DNA from: Lysobacter alkalisoli
GTDB lineage: Bacteria; Pseudomonadota; Gammaproteobacteria; Xanthomonadales; Xanthomonadaceae
Assembly: GCF_006547045.1 (NCBI RefSeq)
Contig: NZ_CP041242.1
Location: 1,932,001 to 1,996,000, forward strand
Reading direction: 5' to 3'
DNA: 64,000 nt
Made by a program: the position numbers and the translations under genes. Within the stretch, counting starts at the first letter, position 1; the number at the start of each line of letters is the position of its first letter. Shown here one piece after another: positions 20,185-29,219 of the stretch. A model generated the notes under the pieces. That model did no database searches. It had not been told where the DNA came from and saw only the letters and a list, made by a program, of their open reading frames with translations.

Positions 20185-20829
20185 TTACAGTGCGGCGGCC
20201 GGGTCCACCAGGCCGTACTGCCCGGCCAGCCGGGCCAGGCCGACGGTATCCTCGACCCCCAACTTGTCGAACAGCCTCGACTTGTGGGTGTACACCGTCT
20301 TCGGACTCAGGCTCAGGCGCCTGGCGATTTCGTCCTGGCGGATGCCCTGCACCAGCAGCATCGCCACCTCCAGCTCGCGCACAGTGAGGCCATCGAACGG
20401 CGACTGCCCGGCCACCAGACCTTCCATCGCCAGGTGGCGAGCGACACTGCTGGCGAGATAGCGCTTGCCACGGGACACGTCACGCACCGCACTCAGCAGC
20501 TCGGTCGCGTCGCCGCCCTTGCCGACGTAACCCGAGGCCCCGGCTTCCAGCAGGCGGCGCGGCATCGGCCCGTCTTCAAGCACCGACACGATGATCACCC
20601 GCGACAGGTCGCCGCCGACGATGCGTTCGGTCAGCTTGAGCCCGCTCATGCCCGGCATGTGCAGGTCGCACAGCACCACGTCGGGCTTGAGCCTGCGGAT
20701 CTCGGGCAATGCCTGCTCGCTGTCCTCGGCCTCGCCGATCACTTCGATATCGACTTCCGACGACAGGATCATGCGCATGCCCGAGCGCACCAGTGCATGG
20801 TCGTCGACGATGAAAACCCGGATGGTCAT
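20185..20829 (-). CDS. uvrY: LuxR/NarL-type response regulator, GacA/UvrY-like
   Basis: A 214-residue two-component regulator. The receiver domain begins MTIRVFIVDDHALVRSGMR; the phosphoacceptor Asp lies in VVLCDLHMPGMSG, and the conserved Lys in GYVGKG. The C-terminal LuxR-type helix-turn-helix (LTVRELEVAMLLVQGIRQDE, then LSLSPKTVYTHKSRLFDKLG) closely follows E. coli UvrY/Pseudomonas GacA, including the SPF-LTVREL junction. GacA-type regulators drive small RNAs that sequester CsrA/RsmA. No sensor kinase gene is adjacent, which is common for this regulator. Confidence 0.85.
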   Translation of the reverse strand: MTIRVFIVDDHALVRSGMRMILSSEVDIEVIGEAEDSEQALPEIRRLKPDVVLCDLHMPGMSGLKLTERIVGGDLSRVIIVSVLEDGPMPRRLLEAGASGYVGKGGDATELLSAVRDVSRGKRYLASSVARHLAMEGLVAGQSPFDGLTVRELEVAMLLVQGIRQDEIARRLSLSPKTVYTHKSRLFDKLGVEDTVGLARLAGQYGLVDPAAAL

Positions 20830-20988
20830 TCCCCTGCCCTCCGTTGGCCCCTGCGGAGCTGCCCTTGTGGTACGGCCTCCCCGTCCACCTGCGAGGCTAC
20901 GTGCCCGCCCGGCCACATGCAAGCCGGGCCGTGCGGGAAGTACTCCGGATGCATCACACTGCGGCATCCAATCGACCACGCCAGACGC

Positions 20989-21891
20989 ATGCGCCATCTC
21001 AATGCCTTCACGGCCACCGCGGTCCTCGTACTGCTCACCGCCTGCGCCAGCCGACCTGTATCGCACCCGGCACCCGCGCTCTCGCCAGCCGCTTCCGGCT
21101 GGCAGGCCGCCGTAACCGCGATCGCCGCTGGCGGCGACAACGGCGGGCGCGGCCAGGCCATCGTGCAACGGCTCGATACGCTGGGCATCGACTGGAGACG
21201 ACAGGATTTCGAGATCGATGGCTTTCGTGGTGCAAACCTCCTTGCCGACATCGGCGGCCCGGCCGACGCTCCGGTGCTCCTGCTTGGCGCCCACTTCGAC
21301 AAGGTCGATGCCGGTGACGGCGTGACCGACAACGCCTCCGGCAGCGCGGTGGTACTGGCGCTGGCGGAACGCTTCCGACAACAGCCGCTGGTCCGCCATC
21401 AGGTCGCAATCGCATTCTGGGACCTGGAGGAGCGTGGCCTGCTCGGCTCCCGCGCACATATTGCCCAGGGCAGCGAACAGCCGGTGCTCTACGTCAATTT
21501 CGATGTGTTCGGTTGGGGCGACACGCTGTGGATGATGACGCCCGATCCCGACTCGCCGCTCACCGTCTCCACCCGTACCGCCGCCAATGCCGCCGGTCTG
21601 GGCCTGACCACAGGCGGGCAATACCCGCCGACCGATCACGAAGCCTTCCTCAAGGCCGGATGGCCGGCGAACTCGTATTCGCTGGTCGACGCCGACGAAA
21701 TCGCCGGCATTCTCGCCATGTACAAGGGCGACACGCCCGGCCAGGTACCAAAAGTGATGGAGGTGATCCATAGCGACGGCGACACGCTCGCGGCTGTCGA
21801 CCCGGAGGCCGTCGCTCGCGGCATCGACGTGGTCGAAGTGGCATTGCGGAATTGGGATGCGGAAGGCGGAACCACAGGCGCGAACGACTGA
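20989..21891 (+). CDS. M28-family zinc aminopeptidase, lipoprotein
   Basis: A 300-residue protein. A short signal sequence with a lipobox (LLTAC near residue 19) predicts an outer-envelope lipoprotein. The M28 metal sites are visible: GAHFDKVDAG (His and first Asp region), GVTDNASGSAVVL (bridging Asp), DLEERGLLGS (Glu pair) and VNFDVFG (Asp); PPTDHEAFL holds the last His. It would act as an exopeptidase in the periplasm or at the cell surface. The ATG at 20989 was chosen because it directly precedes the signal sequence. It is divergent from the GacA-like regulator. Confidence 0.88.
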   Translation: MRHLNAFTATAVLVLLTACASRPVSHPAPALSPAASGWQAAVTAIAAGGDNGGRGQAIVQRLDTLGIDWRRQDFEIDGFRGANLLADIGGPADAPVLLLGAHFDKVDAGDGVTDNASGSAVVLALAERFRQQPLVRHQVAIAFWDLEERGLLGSRAHIAQGSEQPVLYVNFDVFGWGDTLWMMTPDPDSPLTVSTRTAANAAGLGLTTGGQYPPTDHEAFLKAGWPANSYSLVDADEIAGILAMYKGDTPGQVPKVMEVIHSDGDTLAAVDPEAVARGIDVVEVALRNWDAEGGTTGAND

Positions 21892-21952
21892 CCTGTCCCC
21901 GGGGTATCTTGGTCACTGCGGCACTCCGCGGACGTCCCCCATTCCCTTGCGC

Positions 21953-22564
21953 TTACGCACCGGGCAGTCTGAATGCCGCCCTCGCCCGCTCGACCTGGGT
22001 CCGGGTCACGCAACCTTCGACGTGATCGTTGATCAGTCCCATCGCCTGCATGAAGGCGTAGGCGGTGGTCGGGCCAACGAAGCGCCAGCCGCGTTTCTTG
22101 AGGTCCTTCGACATCGCGACCGACGCCGGCGAGGTCGAAGCGGTCTGCGGGCTCGCGAGCGATGCGGGGTTCGGCTCCCAGCGCCAGAAATACGCCGCCA
22201 GCGAGCCTTCCTGCCTGGCGAGCTCCACCGCCCGCCCGGCGTTGTTGATCACCGCTTCGATCTTGCCGCGATGGCGCACGATGCCGGCATCCGTCAGCAA
22301 GCGCTCGACATCGCGCTCGTCGTATCGGGCGATACGGGTGAAATCGAACCGATGGAAGGCCGTGCGGAAGTTCTCGCGCTTGGCAAGGATGGTGCGCCAG
22401 CTCAGGCCGGACTGGAAACCTTCCAGACACAGCTTCTCGAACAGGCGCCGGTCGTCATCGACCGGGAAGCCCCACTCGTGGTCGTGGTAGTCGAAGAACT
22501 GCGGCGAGGCGGCACACCAGCGGCATCGCGGTTTGCCGTCGGGGCCGGGGATGGTTGCGGTCAT
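21953..22564 (-). CDS. tag: DNA-3-methyladenine glycosylase I
   Basis: A 203-residue base-excision repair enzyme that removes 3-methyladenine. Family features: zinc-binding CRWC near residues 14-17, YHDHEWGFPVDDDRRLFEKL, the substrate pocket GLSWRTILAKRENFR, and KKRGWRFVGPTTAYAFMQA near the end. It is convergent with the M28 peptidase gene. Confidence 0.95.
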   Translation of the reverse strand: MTATIPGPDGKPRCRWCAASPQFFDYHDHEWGFPVDDDRRLFEKLCLEGFQSGLSWRTILAKRENFRTAFHRFDFTRIARYDERDVERLLTDAGIVRHRGKIEAVINNAGRAVELARQEGSLAAYFWRWEPNPASLASPQTASTSPASVAMSKDLKKRGWRFVGPTTAYAFMQAMGLINDHVEGCVTRTQVERARAAFRLPGA

Positions 22565-22775
22565 GCGTCAACTCCATTTGCGGGCTGGTACACACGATAC
22601 GCAAAACGGCGCGCATGTCCTCTGAAAGCGGGGGTGGGATGGACTCAGGCCCGCGGCACGGAGTTCTCATCAAGGTCCGACAACCGCACGTGCGCGTTTC
22701 CGGGGTATAGGGATCGCGCCCCGCTCGTGCGACAATACGGCGCTTCGGCCGCATCTCCGGCCGGCAACAATCAAT

Positions 22776-22863
22776 GGATGGGTGGCCGAGTGGTTGAAGG
22801 CACCGGTCTTGAAAACCGGCAACGGGCAACCGTTCGTGGGTTCGAATCCCACCCCATCCGCCA
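22776..22863 (+). tRNA. tRNA-Ser (anticodon TGA)
   Basis: An 88-base cloverleaf with acceptor GGATGGG/CCCATCC, an anticodon stem-loop reading GGTCTTGAAAACCGG (anticodon TGA), a long variable arm typical of tRNA-Ser, the T-loop GGTTCGAATCC and an encoded CCA end. Confidence 0.95.
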
Positions 22864-22904
22864 GATACGCAGAGCGCCCCGAAAGGGGCGTTTTGCGTAT
22901 CTGG
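22861..22904. terminator. Terminator hairpin after tRNA-Ser
   Basis: CGCCCC-GAAA-GGGGCG followed by TTTT, with outer arms CCAGATACGC and GCGTATCTGG extending the pairing. The palindrome could serve the tRNA and, read leftward, the LysR gene ending at 22918. Confidence 0.75.
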
Positions 22905-22917
22905 CGGATGGGTCCGC

Positions 22918-23919
22918 TCAGGCCTTTGCCGGTATCGCGTTGCGGGCAAGCTCGAGCGTTTCCTCCTGGCTGCAGGGGCGGCCCTTGATGTCGACACACT
23001 GCAGGCGATCGGCCTCGACCAGACCCGGCACCTTCTCGGCGAGGAAGTCGATGAACACCCGTACCGCTGGCAGCATGCCGCGGCGCGATGCGAACACCGC
23101 GTGGAAGATGCCCTGCGGCAGGCGCCAGTCCGGCAGCACCACCTCCAGCTCGCCGTTGCGGACAGCCTCCGAGCAGATCGTCTCCGGCAGCATGGTGATG
23201 CCCACACCCTGCTTGGCCAGCGCCATCAGCATCGGGAAGTCGAAGCCGGCCACGCGCGGCTTGATCTCGACCCGGCGCACCGCACCATCGGGTCCGTGCA
23301 GTTCCCAGCGCTGGCGCGCTTCGTCCTCATCCATGCTCAGGGTGATGTGGTCGGCCAGGGAGTCGGGATCGCCCGGACGCCCCATCTTGCGCAGATAGTC
23401 GGGACTGGCGACCAGCAACTCCTGGATCTGGCCGAAGCTGCGCATCACCAGGCTGCCGTCGTCATCGAGTCGCGAACGCACGCGCAGGGCGACGTCGATG
23501 CCCTCGTTGATCACGTCCACGCGCCGGTTGGTGACGTGCAGTTGCACCCGCACCTTCGGATGCAGGGCCAGGAACTCGGGCAGCAACTTCGGCATCATCT
23601 GCTGCGCCGCACTGACCGGCACGCTGACCCGGATCACGCCGCGCGGTTCGGCACTGAGCCGGTCCACCGCCTCGCGCGCGGCCTGCGCTTCGGCCAGCAT
23701 CGCCTGGACATGGCGGTAGACGCTGTTGCCGACATCGGTCACCGCGAAGCGGCGCGTGGAACGTTGCAACAGGCGTACGCCCATGTCGGTCTCGAGCTGG
23801 CTGATCCGACGGCTCAGGCGCGATTTGGGGATGCCGAGGGCACGCTCGGCGGCGGCGAAACCTGAATGCTCGACCACCATCGCGAAGTAGTAGAGGTCGT
23901 TGAGATCGTACATGGCCAT
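22918..23919 (-). CDS. LysR-family transcriptional regulator
   Basis: A 333-residue regulator. The N-terminal winged helix-turn-helix is clear (YYFAMVVEHSGFAAAERALG, then IPKSRLSRRISQLE), followed by the LysR substrate-binding domain. It is divergent from azoR across a 112-base gap rich in A/T, the usual arrangement for a LysR protein controlling its neighbour, so it probably responds to a quinone- or electrophile-type signal (inference). The first ATG is at 23919; a second at 23913 is equally possible. Confidence 0.9.
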   Translation of the reverse strand: MAMYDLNDLYYFAMVVEHSGFAAAERALGIPKSRLSRRISQLETDMGVRLLQRSTRRFAVTDVGNSVYRHVQAMLAEAQAAREAVDRLSAEPRGVIRVSVPVSAAQQMMPKLLPEFLALHPKVRVQLHVTNRRVDVINEGIDVALRVRSRLDDDGSLVMRSFGQIQELLVASPDYLRKMGRPGDPDSLADHITLSMDEDEARQRWELHGPDGAVRRVEIKPRVAGFDFPMLMALAKQGVGITMLPETICSEAVRNGELEVVLPDWRLPQGIFHAVFASRRGMLPAVRVFIDFLAEKVPGLVEADRLQCVDIKGRPCSQEETLELARNAIPAKA

Positions 23920-24031
23920 ATTTCCGAAAATAGAACGATTCGTGGCATTTACCTATATTAATCCCGAAATTGCAACATCATAGAGTGACCTCACCGCGGC
24001 ACCTGCCGCACCCGACCAATCGAGGCCCGCC
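23920..24031. promoter_or_regulatory. Divergent LysR/azoR promoter region
   Basis: The AT-rich spacer contains TATATT at 23954-23959 as a possible -10 box for azoR, and ATTTCCGAAAAT, a short palindrome of the T-N11-A kind bound by LysR proteins, near the LysR start. Confidence 0.45.
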
Positions 24032-24616
24032 ATGAAGCTCCTGCACATCGACTCCAGCGCCCTGGGCGCCAACTCGGTCACCCGTGAACTGTCCGCCGCC
24101 GTCGCCGGGCGCTGGCGTGAGTCCTTCCCGGACATCCAGGTCGAATACCGCGACCTCGATGCGGCCCCCCTGCCCCACCTCACCGGCGGCTCGCTGGCCC
24201 GGGCCGATGCCGACGAGGCCGCCGAAGCCGGCCGCGTGCTGGAGCAGTTCCTCGCTGCGGACGTGATCGTGATCGGTGCGCCGATGTACAACTTCAGCAT
24301 TCCATCGACGCTGAAGGCCTGGATCGACCGCGTCGCCATCGCCGGCAAGACCTTCAAGTACACCGAGACCGGCCCGCTCGGCCTGGCCGGTGGCAAGAAG
24401 GTGATCATCGCCAGTGGCCGCGGCGGCATCCATAGTGGAGCTCCGACCGATTTCCAGGAGCCCTACCTGCGCCAGGTTTTCGGTTTCCTCGGCATCGACG
24501 ACGTCGAGTTCGTGCGTGCCGAGGGCGTCGCCTACTCGCCGCAGCATCGTGCTGATGCAATGGCTGAAGCGCATCGTTCGATCCCACGTCCGATGGCGCT
24601 GGACAAGGCCGCGTAG
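24032..24616 (+). CDS. azoR: FMN-dependent NADH:quinone oxidoreductase / azoreductase
   Basis: A 194-residue flavodoxin-fold enzyme that reduces quinones and azo dyes with NADH. Signatures: MKLLHIDSSALGANSVTREL (phosphate-binding loop), APMYNFSIPSTLKAWID (FMN-binding) and IIASGRGGIHS. It sits alone in its transcription unit, opposite the LysR gene. Confidence 0.93.
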   Translation: MKLLHIDSSALGANSVTRELSAAVAGRWRESFPDIQVEYRDLDAAPLPHLTGGSLARADADEAAEAGRVLEQFLAADVIVIGAPMYNFSIPSTLKAWIDRVAIAGKTFKYTETGPLGLAGGKKVIIASGRGGIHSGAPTDFQEPYLRQVFGFLGIDDVEFVRAEGVAYSPQHRADAMAEAHRSIPRPMALDKAA

Positions 24617-24677
24617 CGCATCCAACACCCCCGGTAATCGTCGCGCGCGCTATGCTCCGGCAAACACGGGGCAGCGC

Positions 24678-25238
24678 ATGGACGAATCCAGCGACATCAC
24701 GCAGCTTTTACAGCGTCACCACCGGGGCGACCGCGAGGCTTTCGACCGCATGGTCCCGCTGGTGTACGAGCGCCTGCGTATCATCGCCCGCGGCCAGTTG
24801 GCCCGGGCCGGGCGGCGCGGGCAGACACTCGACACCACCGCACTGGTACAGGAGGCCTACCTGCAGTTGGTCGATGTCGACAGCGTCGACTGGCAGGACC
24901 GTGGCCATTTCTTCGCGATCTGCGCACGCGCGATGCGGCGGATTCTGGTCGATTACGCCCGCCATCGCCAGGCCGCCAAGCGTGGCGGTGGCATCGCCCC
25001 GCTGACGCTGGAGGCCGACATGGTCGCCGCCGACAGCGAGTCGGAACTGGTGCTCGCGATCGACGATGCATTGAGGGGACTCGAAGCCTTCAACGAGCGT
25101 CTGGCCCGCGTGGTCGAGTGCCGCTACTTTGCCGGCATGACCGAGGAGGAAACCGCCCGCGCGCTCGACTCCTCGCTGCGTACGGTGCAACGCGACTGGA
25201 TGCGTGCCCGCGCCTGGCTACTCAAGGCTTTGGCCTAG
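24678..25238 (+). CDS. ECF sigma factor of the kinase-linked (TIGR02999/ECF43-like) type
   Basis: A 186-residue alternative sigma factor with region 2 (LVYERLRIIARGQLARAGR, TTALVQEAYLQLV, HFFAICARAMRRILVDYARH) and region 4 (FAGMTEEETARALDSSLRTV). The motif set matches the ECF group found beside Ser/Thr kinases. In Vibrio EcfP/PknT and Xanthomonas EcfK/PknS the kinase activates the sigma factor by phosphorylation instead of an anti-sigma factor holding it (established for the family). Here the kinase gene starts 20 bases downstream. Its targets are unknown; the three shared upstream elements at 29.1, 30.7 and 32.9 kb are candidates. Confidence 0.88.
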   Translation: MDESSDITQLLQRHHRGDREAFDRMVPLVYERLRIIARGQLARAGRRGQTLDTTALVQEAYLQLVDVDSVDWQDRGHFFAICARAMRRILVDYARHRQAAKRGGGIAPLTLEADMVAADSESELVLAIDDALRGLEAFNERLARVVECRYFAGMTEEETARALDSSLRTVQRDWMRARAWLLKALA

Positions 25239-25258
25239 AGTCCTGGGAGAAAAGCCCG

Positions 25259-28024
25259 GTGGCCAGTCCCGATCCACGCCAGCGTATCGATGCCCTGTTC
25301 GAGCAGGCGCTGGACTTGCCGGTCGACGCTCGTGCCGCCTTTCTCGAACAGCAGGCGGCCGATGAACCGGGCCTGCGCGCGGAGGTCGAGGAACTGCTTC
25401 GGCTGGCGGAGATGGACGCCCCGCAACTCGATCCCGACGCACTCCGCGGCGGCGCCCTGTACCGGGCTGTAGCCGCGTCGCAGGATCACGGCGACACACA
25501 AGCGGACGAAGATGCCAGCGGCCGTGAGGTCGGGCAGTGGCGCTTGCTGCGACGGCTTGGCCATGGCGGTATGGGCACGGTCTACCTGGCAGAACGGACC
25601 CAGGGCGGGTTCCAGCAATTTGGCGCACTCAAGCGCCTGCACCTGGCATTGGGCTCCAACGAATTCCTGCGCCGTTTCGAACAGGAGCGACAGATCCTCG
25701 CTTCGCTCAACCACCCTGGCATCGCCCGCCTGCTCGATGGCGGCCGTGATGGCGACGGCCGGCCCTATCTGGTCATGGAGTACATCGAAGGCGAGCCGAT
25801 GGACGACTGGTGCGATGCGCGCCAGCTCGCCATCGAACGGCGACTGGAACTGTTCACCCGTGTCTGCGAAGCCGTCGCCCACGCACATCGCCATCTGATC
25901 GTCCACCGCGACATCAAGCCATCCAACACCGTGGTGACCGCTGGCGGCGAAGCGAAACTGCTCGATTTCGGCATCGCCAAGGTACTTGGGGACGCCGATG
26001 TTGCGTTGCAGCCGCTCACGCGCACCGCCATCCGTGTGTTCACGCCGGAGTACGCGGCCCCGGAGCAGATAAGCGGTGAACAGGCGACCACCGCGACCGA
26101 CGTCTACCAGCTCGGCCTGCTGCTGTATCGGTTGCTGACCGGCCAGCATGCGCAGACTGCGGACAGTCAGGCCGCACTCGAACGCAGCATCCTCAAAGCC
26201 GAACCACCCCGCCCCAGCCAGCGCGTCGAAGGCGACGAAGCCGCCTCCACAGCGCGTGGCACCACACCCGCGGCGTTGCGGCGACGGCTGCGCGGCGACC
26301 TCGACAACATCGTGCTCAAGGCCCTGCGCAAGGAACCGGAACGCCGCTACGCCTCGGTCGCCGCACTGGTCGATGATATCGAGCGCTGGCGCCAGCGCCG
26401 TCCCGTGCAGGCGCGCCCGGAAAGCATCACCTACCGTACCGGCAAGTTCGTGCGCCGGCACCCGTTCGGCGTGGCCGCTTCGGCAGCGATGCTCGGATTG
26501 CTTGTCGTCTACGCCGTCACCGTGACCCACCAGGCCGCCACCATCGCACATGAACGCGATCGAGCCCGCGCCGAGGCGACCAAGGCCCGGCAGGTGCAGG
26601 CATTGGCATTGAGATTGTTCGAGGGCGCCGACCCGGAACGCTCCGGTGGCATGCAGCTGAGCGCGCGCGAACTGCTCGATCGGGGCTGGGAAGGCATCGA
26701 GCGCGAACTCACCGGACAGCCCGATGTGCAGGTCCAGCTGATGGACACCATCGGCACCGCCTACCTGCAGCTGGGCGAGTACGACCGTGCCGCTCCGCTG
26801 TTCGCGCAGGCGCTGGAAATCGCGCGCAAACGCACCGACATCGATCCCCTGCCGCTGGCTCGCGCGTTGCGCAGCCAGGGACGGCTGCATCGCGACCGTG
26901 GCGAACACGACCAGGCCGACACTCTGTTGCGCGAGGCGCTGGCGATCTACCGCCCGGCACTTGACGAGCCGCACGCCGATATCGCCGATACCCTGTCCGA
27001 CCTCGGCTTCAACCTGACCCTGTCCACCCGCTACCGGGAAGCCGAGCACGTCCACCGGGACGCGCTGGCAATGCGCCGCGAGCTGCTTGGAGACGAGCAT
27101 CCCGATGTCGCCGACAGCCTGGTCAAGCTGGGCATGGCGATCCGCCTCACCGGCAACTATGCCGCCGCCGAACCGTTGTTGACCGAGGCGCTGGCAATCC
27201 GCCGGCGCCTGTTGCCGCCTACCCATCCACAACTTGCGGCCAACCTGTCCGACCTGGCCGTGCTGCGCAACAACCTGGGCCAATACGACTCGGCCGAGGC
27301 GCTGTACCGCGAAGGGCTGGAGCTGATCGCGCGCAGCCGCGGCGACCGGCATCCGGACGTCGCCACGGTGATGAACAACCTGTCGCGGGTGCTGCGCACG
27401 CAGCGCCGTTTCGACGAGGCCGAAGCGTTGCTGCGGCAGGCCCTGGACATCCGCATCGAAACCCTGGGGCCGACCCATCTGTACGTGGCGATGAACTTCA
27501 ACGACCTCGGCCAGGTACGCGCCGATGCAGGCGACCTCGACGCCGCGTACGACTTCTACCAGCAGGCGCTGTCCACCTATGCCCCGGGCCACCCCTGGCG
27601 TGCCTCGACCATCTCCAATCTCGGCGAGCTGGCACACACCCGCGATCAGCCGGCCGAGGCCGAACGCCTCTATCGCGAGGCGCTCGATGGTCAGCGCGGC
27701 TACTACGGCGACGATCACGACCGGGTGGCCGACATCCGCACCCGCCTCGGCATCGTCCTGCATCAACAGGGGCGGGAAGAGGAAGCCGAAGCCGAATTGC
27801 AGCAGGCGGTGGAGATCTACCGCCTGCGCCTGCCGTCCGGCCATCCGCAACTGGCCGGAGCGCTGCTGCCGCTCGCTGTGTTGCTAGCCGAGCGCGGCGC
27901 GCGTGCCGATGCCATCGCCCTGCTCGAAGAAGCCTTGCGGATACGCAGCGCCGCCTACGGCAGCGACGACGCACGCACTGAAGATGTGGCCCGGGCGCTG
28001 GTGGCAACCCGGACCACGGACTAG
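25259..28024 (+). CDS. Transmembrane Ser/Thr protein kinase with TPR sensor region
   Basis: A 921-residue protein from a GTG at 25259, preceded by GGGAGA at good spacing; no ATG fits between the sigma stop and the kinase domain. The kinase domain spans about residues 92-360: glycine loop GHGGMG (101-106), Lys125, HRDIKPSN (catalytic Asp218), DFG (Asp236) and APEQ. One transmembrane helix follows near 403-425 (FGVAASAAMLGLLVVYAVTV), then about 480 residues of tetratricopeptide repeats in the periplasm. The topology suggests an external or envelope signal read by the TPR part and passed to the adjacent ECF sigma factor. Confidence 0.92.
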   Translation: MASPDPRQRIDALFEQALDLPVDARAAFLEQQAADEPGLRAEVEELLRLAEMDAPQLDPDALRGGALYRAVAASQDHGDTQADEDASGREVGQWRLLRRLGHGGMGTVYLAERTQGGFQQFGALKRLHLALGSNEFLRRFEQERQILASLNHPGIARLLDGGRDGDGRPYLVMEYIEGEPMDDWCDARQLAIERRLELFTRVCEAVAHAHRHLIVHRDIKPSNTVVTAGGEAKLLDFGIAKVLGDADVALQPLTRTAIRVFTPEYAAPEQISGEQATTATDVYQLGLLLYRLLTGQHAQTADSQAALERSILKAEPPRPSQRVEGDEAASTARGTTPAALRRRLRGDLDNIVLKALRKEPERRYASVAALVDDIERWRQRRPVQARPESITYRTGKFVRRHPFGVAASAAMLGLLVVYAVTVTHQAATIAHERDRARAEATKARQVQALALRLFEGADPERSGGMQLSARELLDRGWEGIERELTGQPDVQVQLMDTIGTAYLQLGEYDRAAPLFAQALEIARKRTDIDPLPLARALRSQGRLHRDRGEHDQADTLLREALAIYRPALDEPHADIADTLSDLGFNLTLSTRYREAEHVHRDALAMRRELLGDEHPDVADSLVKLGMAIRLTGNYAAAEPLLTEALAIRRRLLPPTHPQLAANLSDLAVLRNNLGQYDSAEALYREGLELIARSRGDRHPDVATVMNNLSRVLRTQRRFDEAEALLRQALDIRIETLGPTHLYVAMNFNDLGQVRADAGDLDAAYDFYQQALSTYAPGHPWRASTISNLGELAHTRDQPAEAERLYREALDGQRGYYGDDHDRVADIRTRLGIVLHQQGREEEAEAELQQAVEIYRLRLPSGHPQLAGALLPLAVLLAERGARADAIALLEEALRIRSAAYGSDDARTEDVARALVATRTTD

Positions 28025-28067
28025 CGGGAGCAGGCTCTCAGGAGAACGGGCTCTCAGGAACAGGCTC

Positions 28068-28898
28068 TCAATTGCCGCGCGGCGATGCCGCCAGCTGATC
28101 GGGCATGCAGCGCATCATCCGGTTGACTTCCTTCGGCACCGGCTTCCAGCCCGTGGGGCAGCCGATCGGCGGCACCGGAGCCGCCGGCCTGCCGGTGTTG
28201 GCCACGATCTGGTTCGGCAGGCAGCGCAACAGCGCCACGTCCGGCGGAGCCACGCTCCAGCCCTGCGGACACTCGAGCTGACCCGGAACACCGCCCGGGC
28301 GGAAGGCCGTCATCGGCGGCTGACAACGCATGATCGCGTTCTCCTGCACCGACAGTTCCGTCCAGCCCCTCGGGCACGGCTCCACCTTCACCTTGGCGAC
28401 AGCGGGCCTGCCGAGCGCGGCGACGTAGCGGTCGGGCAGGCAGCGCAGAGCCGGATTGACGCCCGGGGGCACCGGCTTCCAGCCGTTCGGGCAGCGCGGC
28501 GGTCCCAGCTCGGCCGGCATCTGCGCAGGGCGGTCGGGATGCACGCTGGGTCTCGGATTCGGCATCGGCGCGATCCGGCTGTTCGCCGGCAGCGACTTCG
28601 GGCGGTCCGGGTGCACGCTCTCGGATTCCGCTTGCGGACGATCCGGGTGCACGCTCTCGGGTTCCGGCTCCGACTGGGGGCGGTCGGGATGCACGCTCTC
28701 GGGTTCCGGCTCCGACTGGGGGCGGTCGGGGTGCACGCTCTCGGGCTCCGGTTCGGATGCGGGACGATCGGGGTGGACCGTCGGCTCCTGCGGATCATCC
28801 TGATCCTGCCCCGGTTGCTCCTGCGCGGCGACGCCGCCCATGAAAGCCAGGCCGATGGCTGCAATAGCCGTTACCGCGATTCGGGTCGTTCTGGACAT
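28068..28898 (-). CDS. Secreted repeat protein (VHPDRP repeats and CPxGW modules)
   Basis: A 276-residue exported protein of unknown function. A signal peptide (AVTAIAAIGLAFMGGVAAQ) is followed by six copies of (S/T)VHPDRP, several on a 14-residue spacing with acidic linkers (SEPEPE). The C-terminal 150 residues hold four related modules of the form C-P-x-G-W ... R-C-x-P, about 38-45 residues apart, so each module has two cysteines likely to form a disulfide. The start at 28898 has AAGGAGG upstream; the frame opens at 28940 without one. It is divergent from the M23/BTRD1 gene. Confidence 0.75.
   Translation of the reverse strand: MSRTTRIAVTAIAAIGLAFMGGVAAQEQPGQDQDDPQEPTVHPDRPASEPEPESVHPDRPQSEPEPESVHPDRPQSEPEPESVHPDRPQAESESVHPDRPKSLPANSRIAPMPNPRPSVHPDRPAQMPAELGPPRCPNGWKPVPPGVNPALRCLPDRYVAALGRPAVAKVKVEPCPRGWTELSVQENAIMRCQPPMTAFRPGGVPGQLECPQGWSVAPPDVALLRCLPNQIVANTGRPAAPVPPIGCPTGWKPVPKEVNRMMRCMPDQLAASPRGN
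28614..28780. repeat. Tandem 42-base coding repeats
   Basis: The block GGGCGGTCGGGATGCACGCT-like recurs with a 42-base period inside the secreted repeat protein gene; two units are nearly identical at the DNA level, so the array could expand or contract by slippage. Confidence 0.7.
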
Positions 28899-29125
28899 GT
28901 ATGCCCTCCTTGTCGGGACATGCGCAACGGAGATCGCCACGCTTCACCGGCATACCGCGGAAACCGCGGCCGGATCCCGCCATGCCCATGCTGCGACGGT
29001 TCAGGTTCAGGCCATGTCACGACATCAGGGGCGTCGCCGCCCTTGGGCGGTGCTCCGAGGGTGCCTGCCGGAACCCGGCATCGGGGCATCGTAGCAGGAG
29101 GGAAGAGAAGCATCCGGGCAAGAAG

Positions 29126-29156
29126 GTGGCGGAATTCCATCGCCGCCGACGACTAC
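29126..29156 (+). promoter_or_regulatory. Shared two-box upstream element, copy A
   Basis: GTGGCGG at 29126-29132 and GACTAC at 29151-29156, separated by exactly 18 bases and ending 63 bases before the M23/BTRD1 start codon. Copies B and C have the same boxes and spacing. ATGCGGCCGGC follows, and GCACCCGTCCA lies just upstream of the ribosome-binding sequence. The two-box layout resembles a promoter for an alternative sigma factor. Confidence 0.65.
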
Positions 29157-29219
29157 TCCCATGCGGCCGGCAAGACGCGCGCGTCCCCGCTTCGCACCCG
29201 TCCATATCGGAGTACGGCA

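Noticed and set aside
22776-22863. tRNA-Ser as an integration site
   Set aside because: No integrase or duplicated tRNA 3' end is visible; the genes on either side are ordinary chromosomal genes.
28025-28067. Short direct repeats GGCTCTCAGGA between the kinase and the repeat-protein gene
   Set aside because: Only two or three partial copies over about 40 bases; too short to assign a function.
28614-28780. CRISPR-like direct repeats
   Set aside because: The 42-base repeats are contiguous, lie in frame inside a coding region and have no unique spacers. No cas genes are near.
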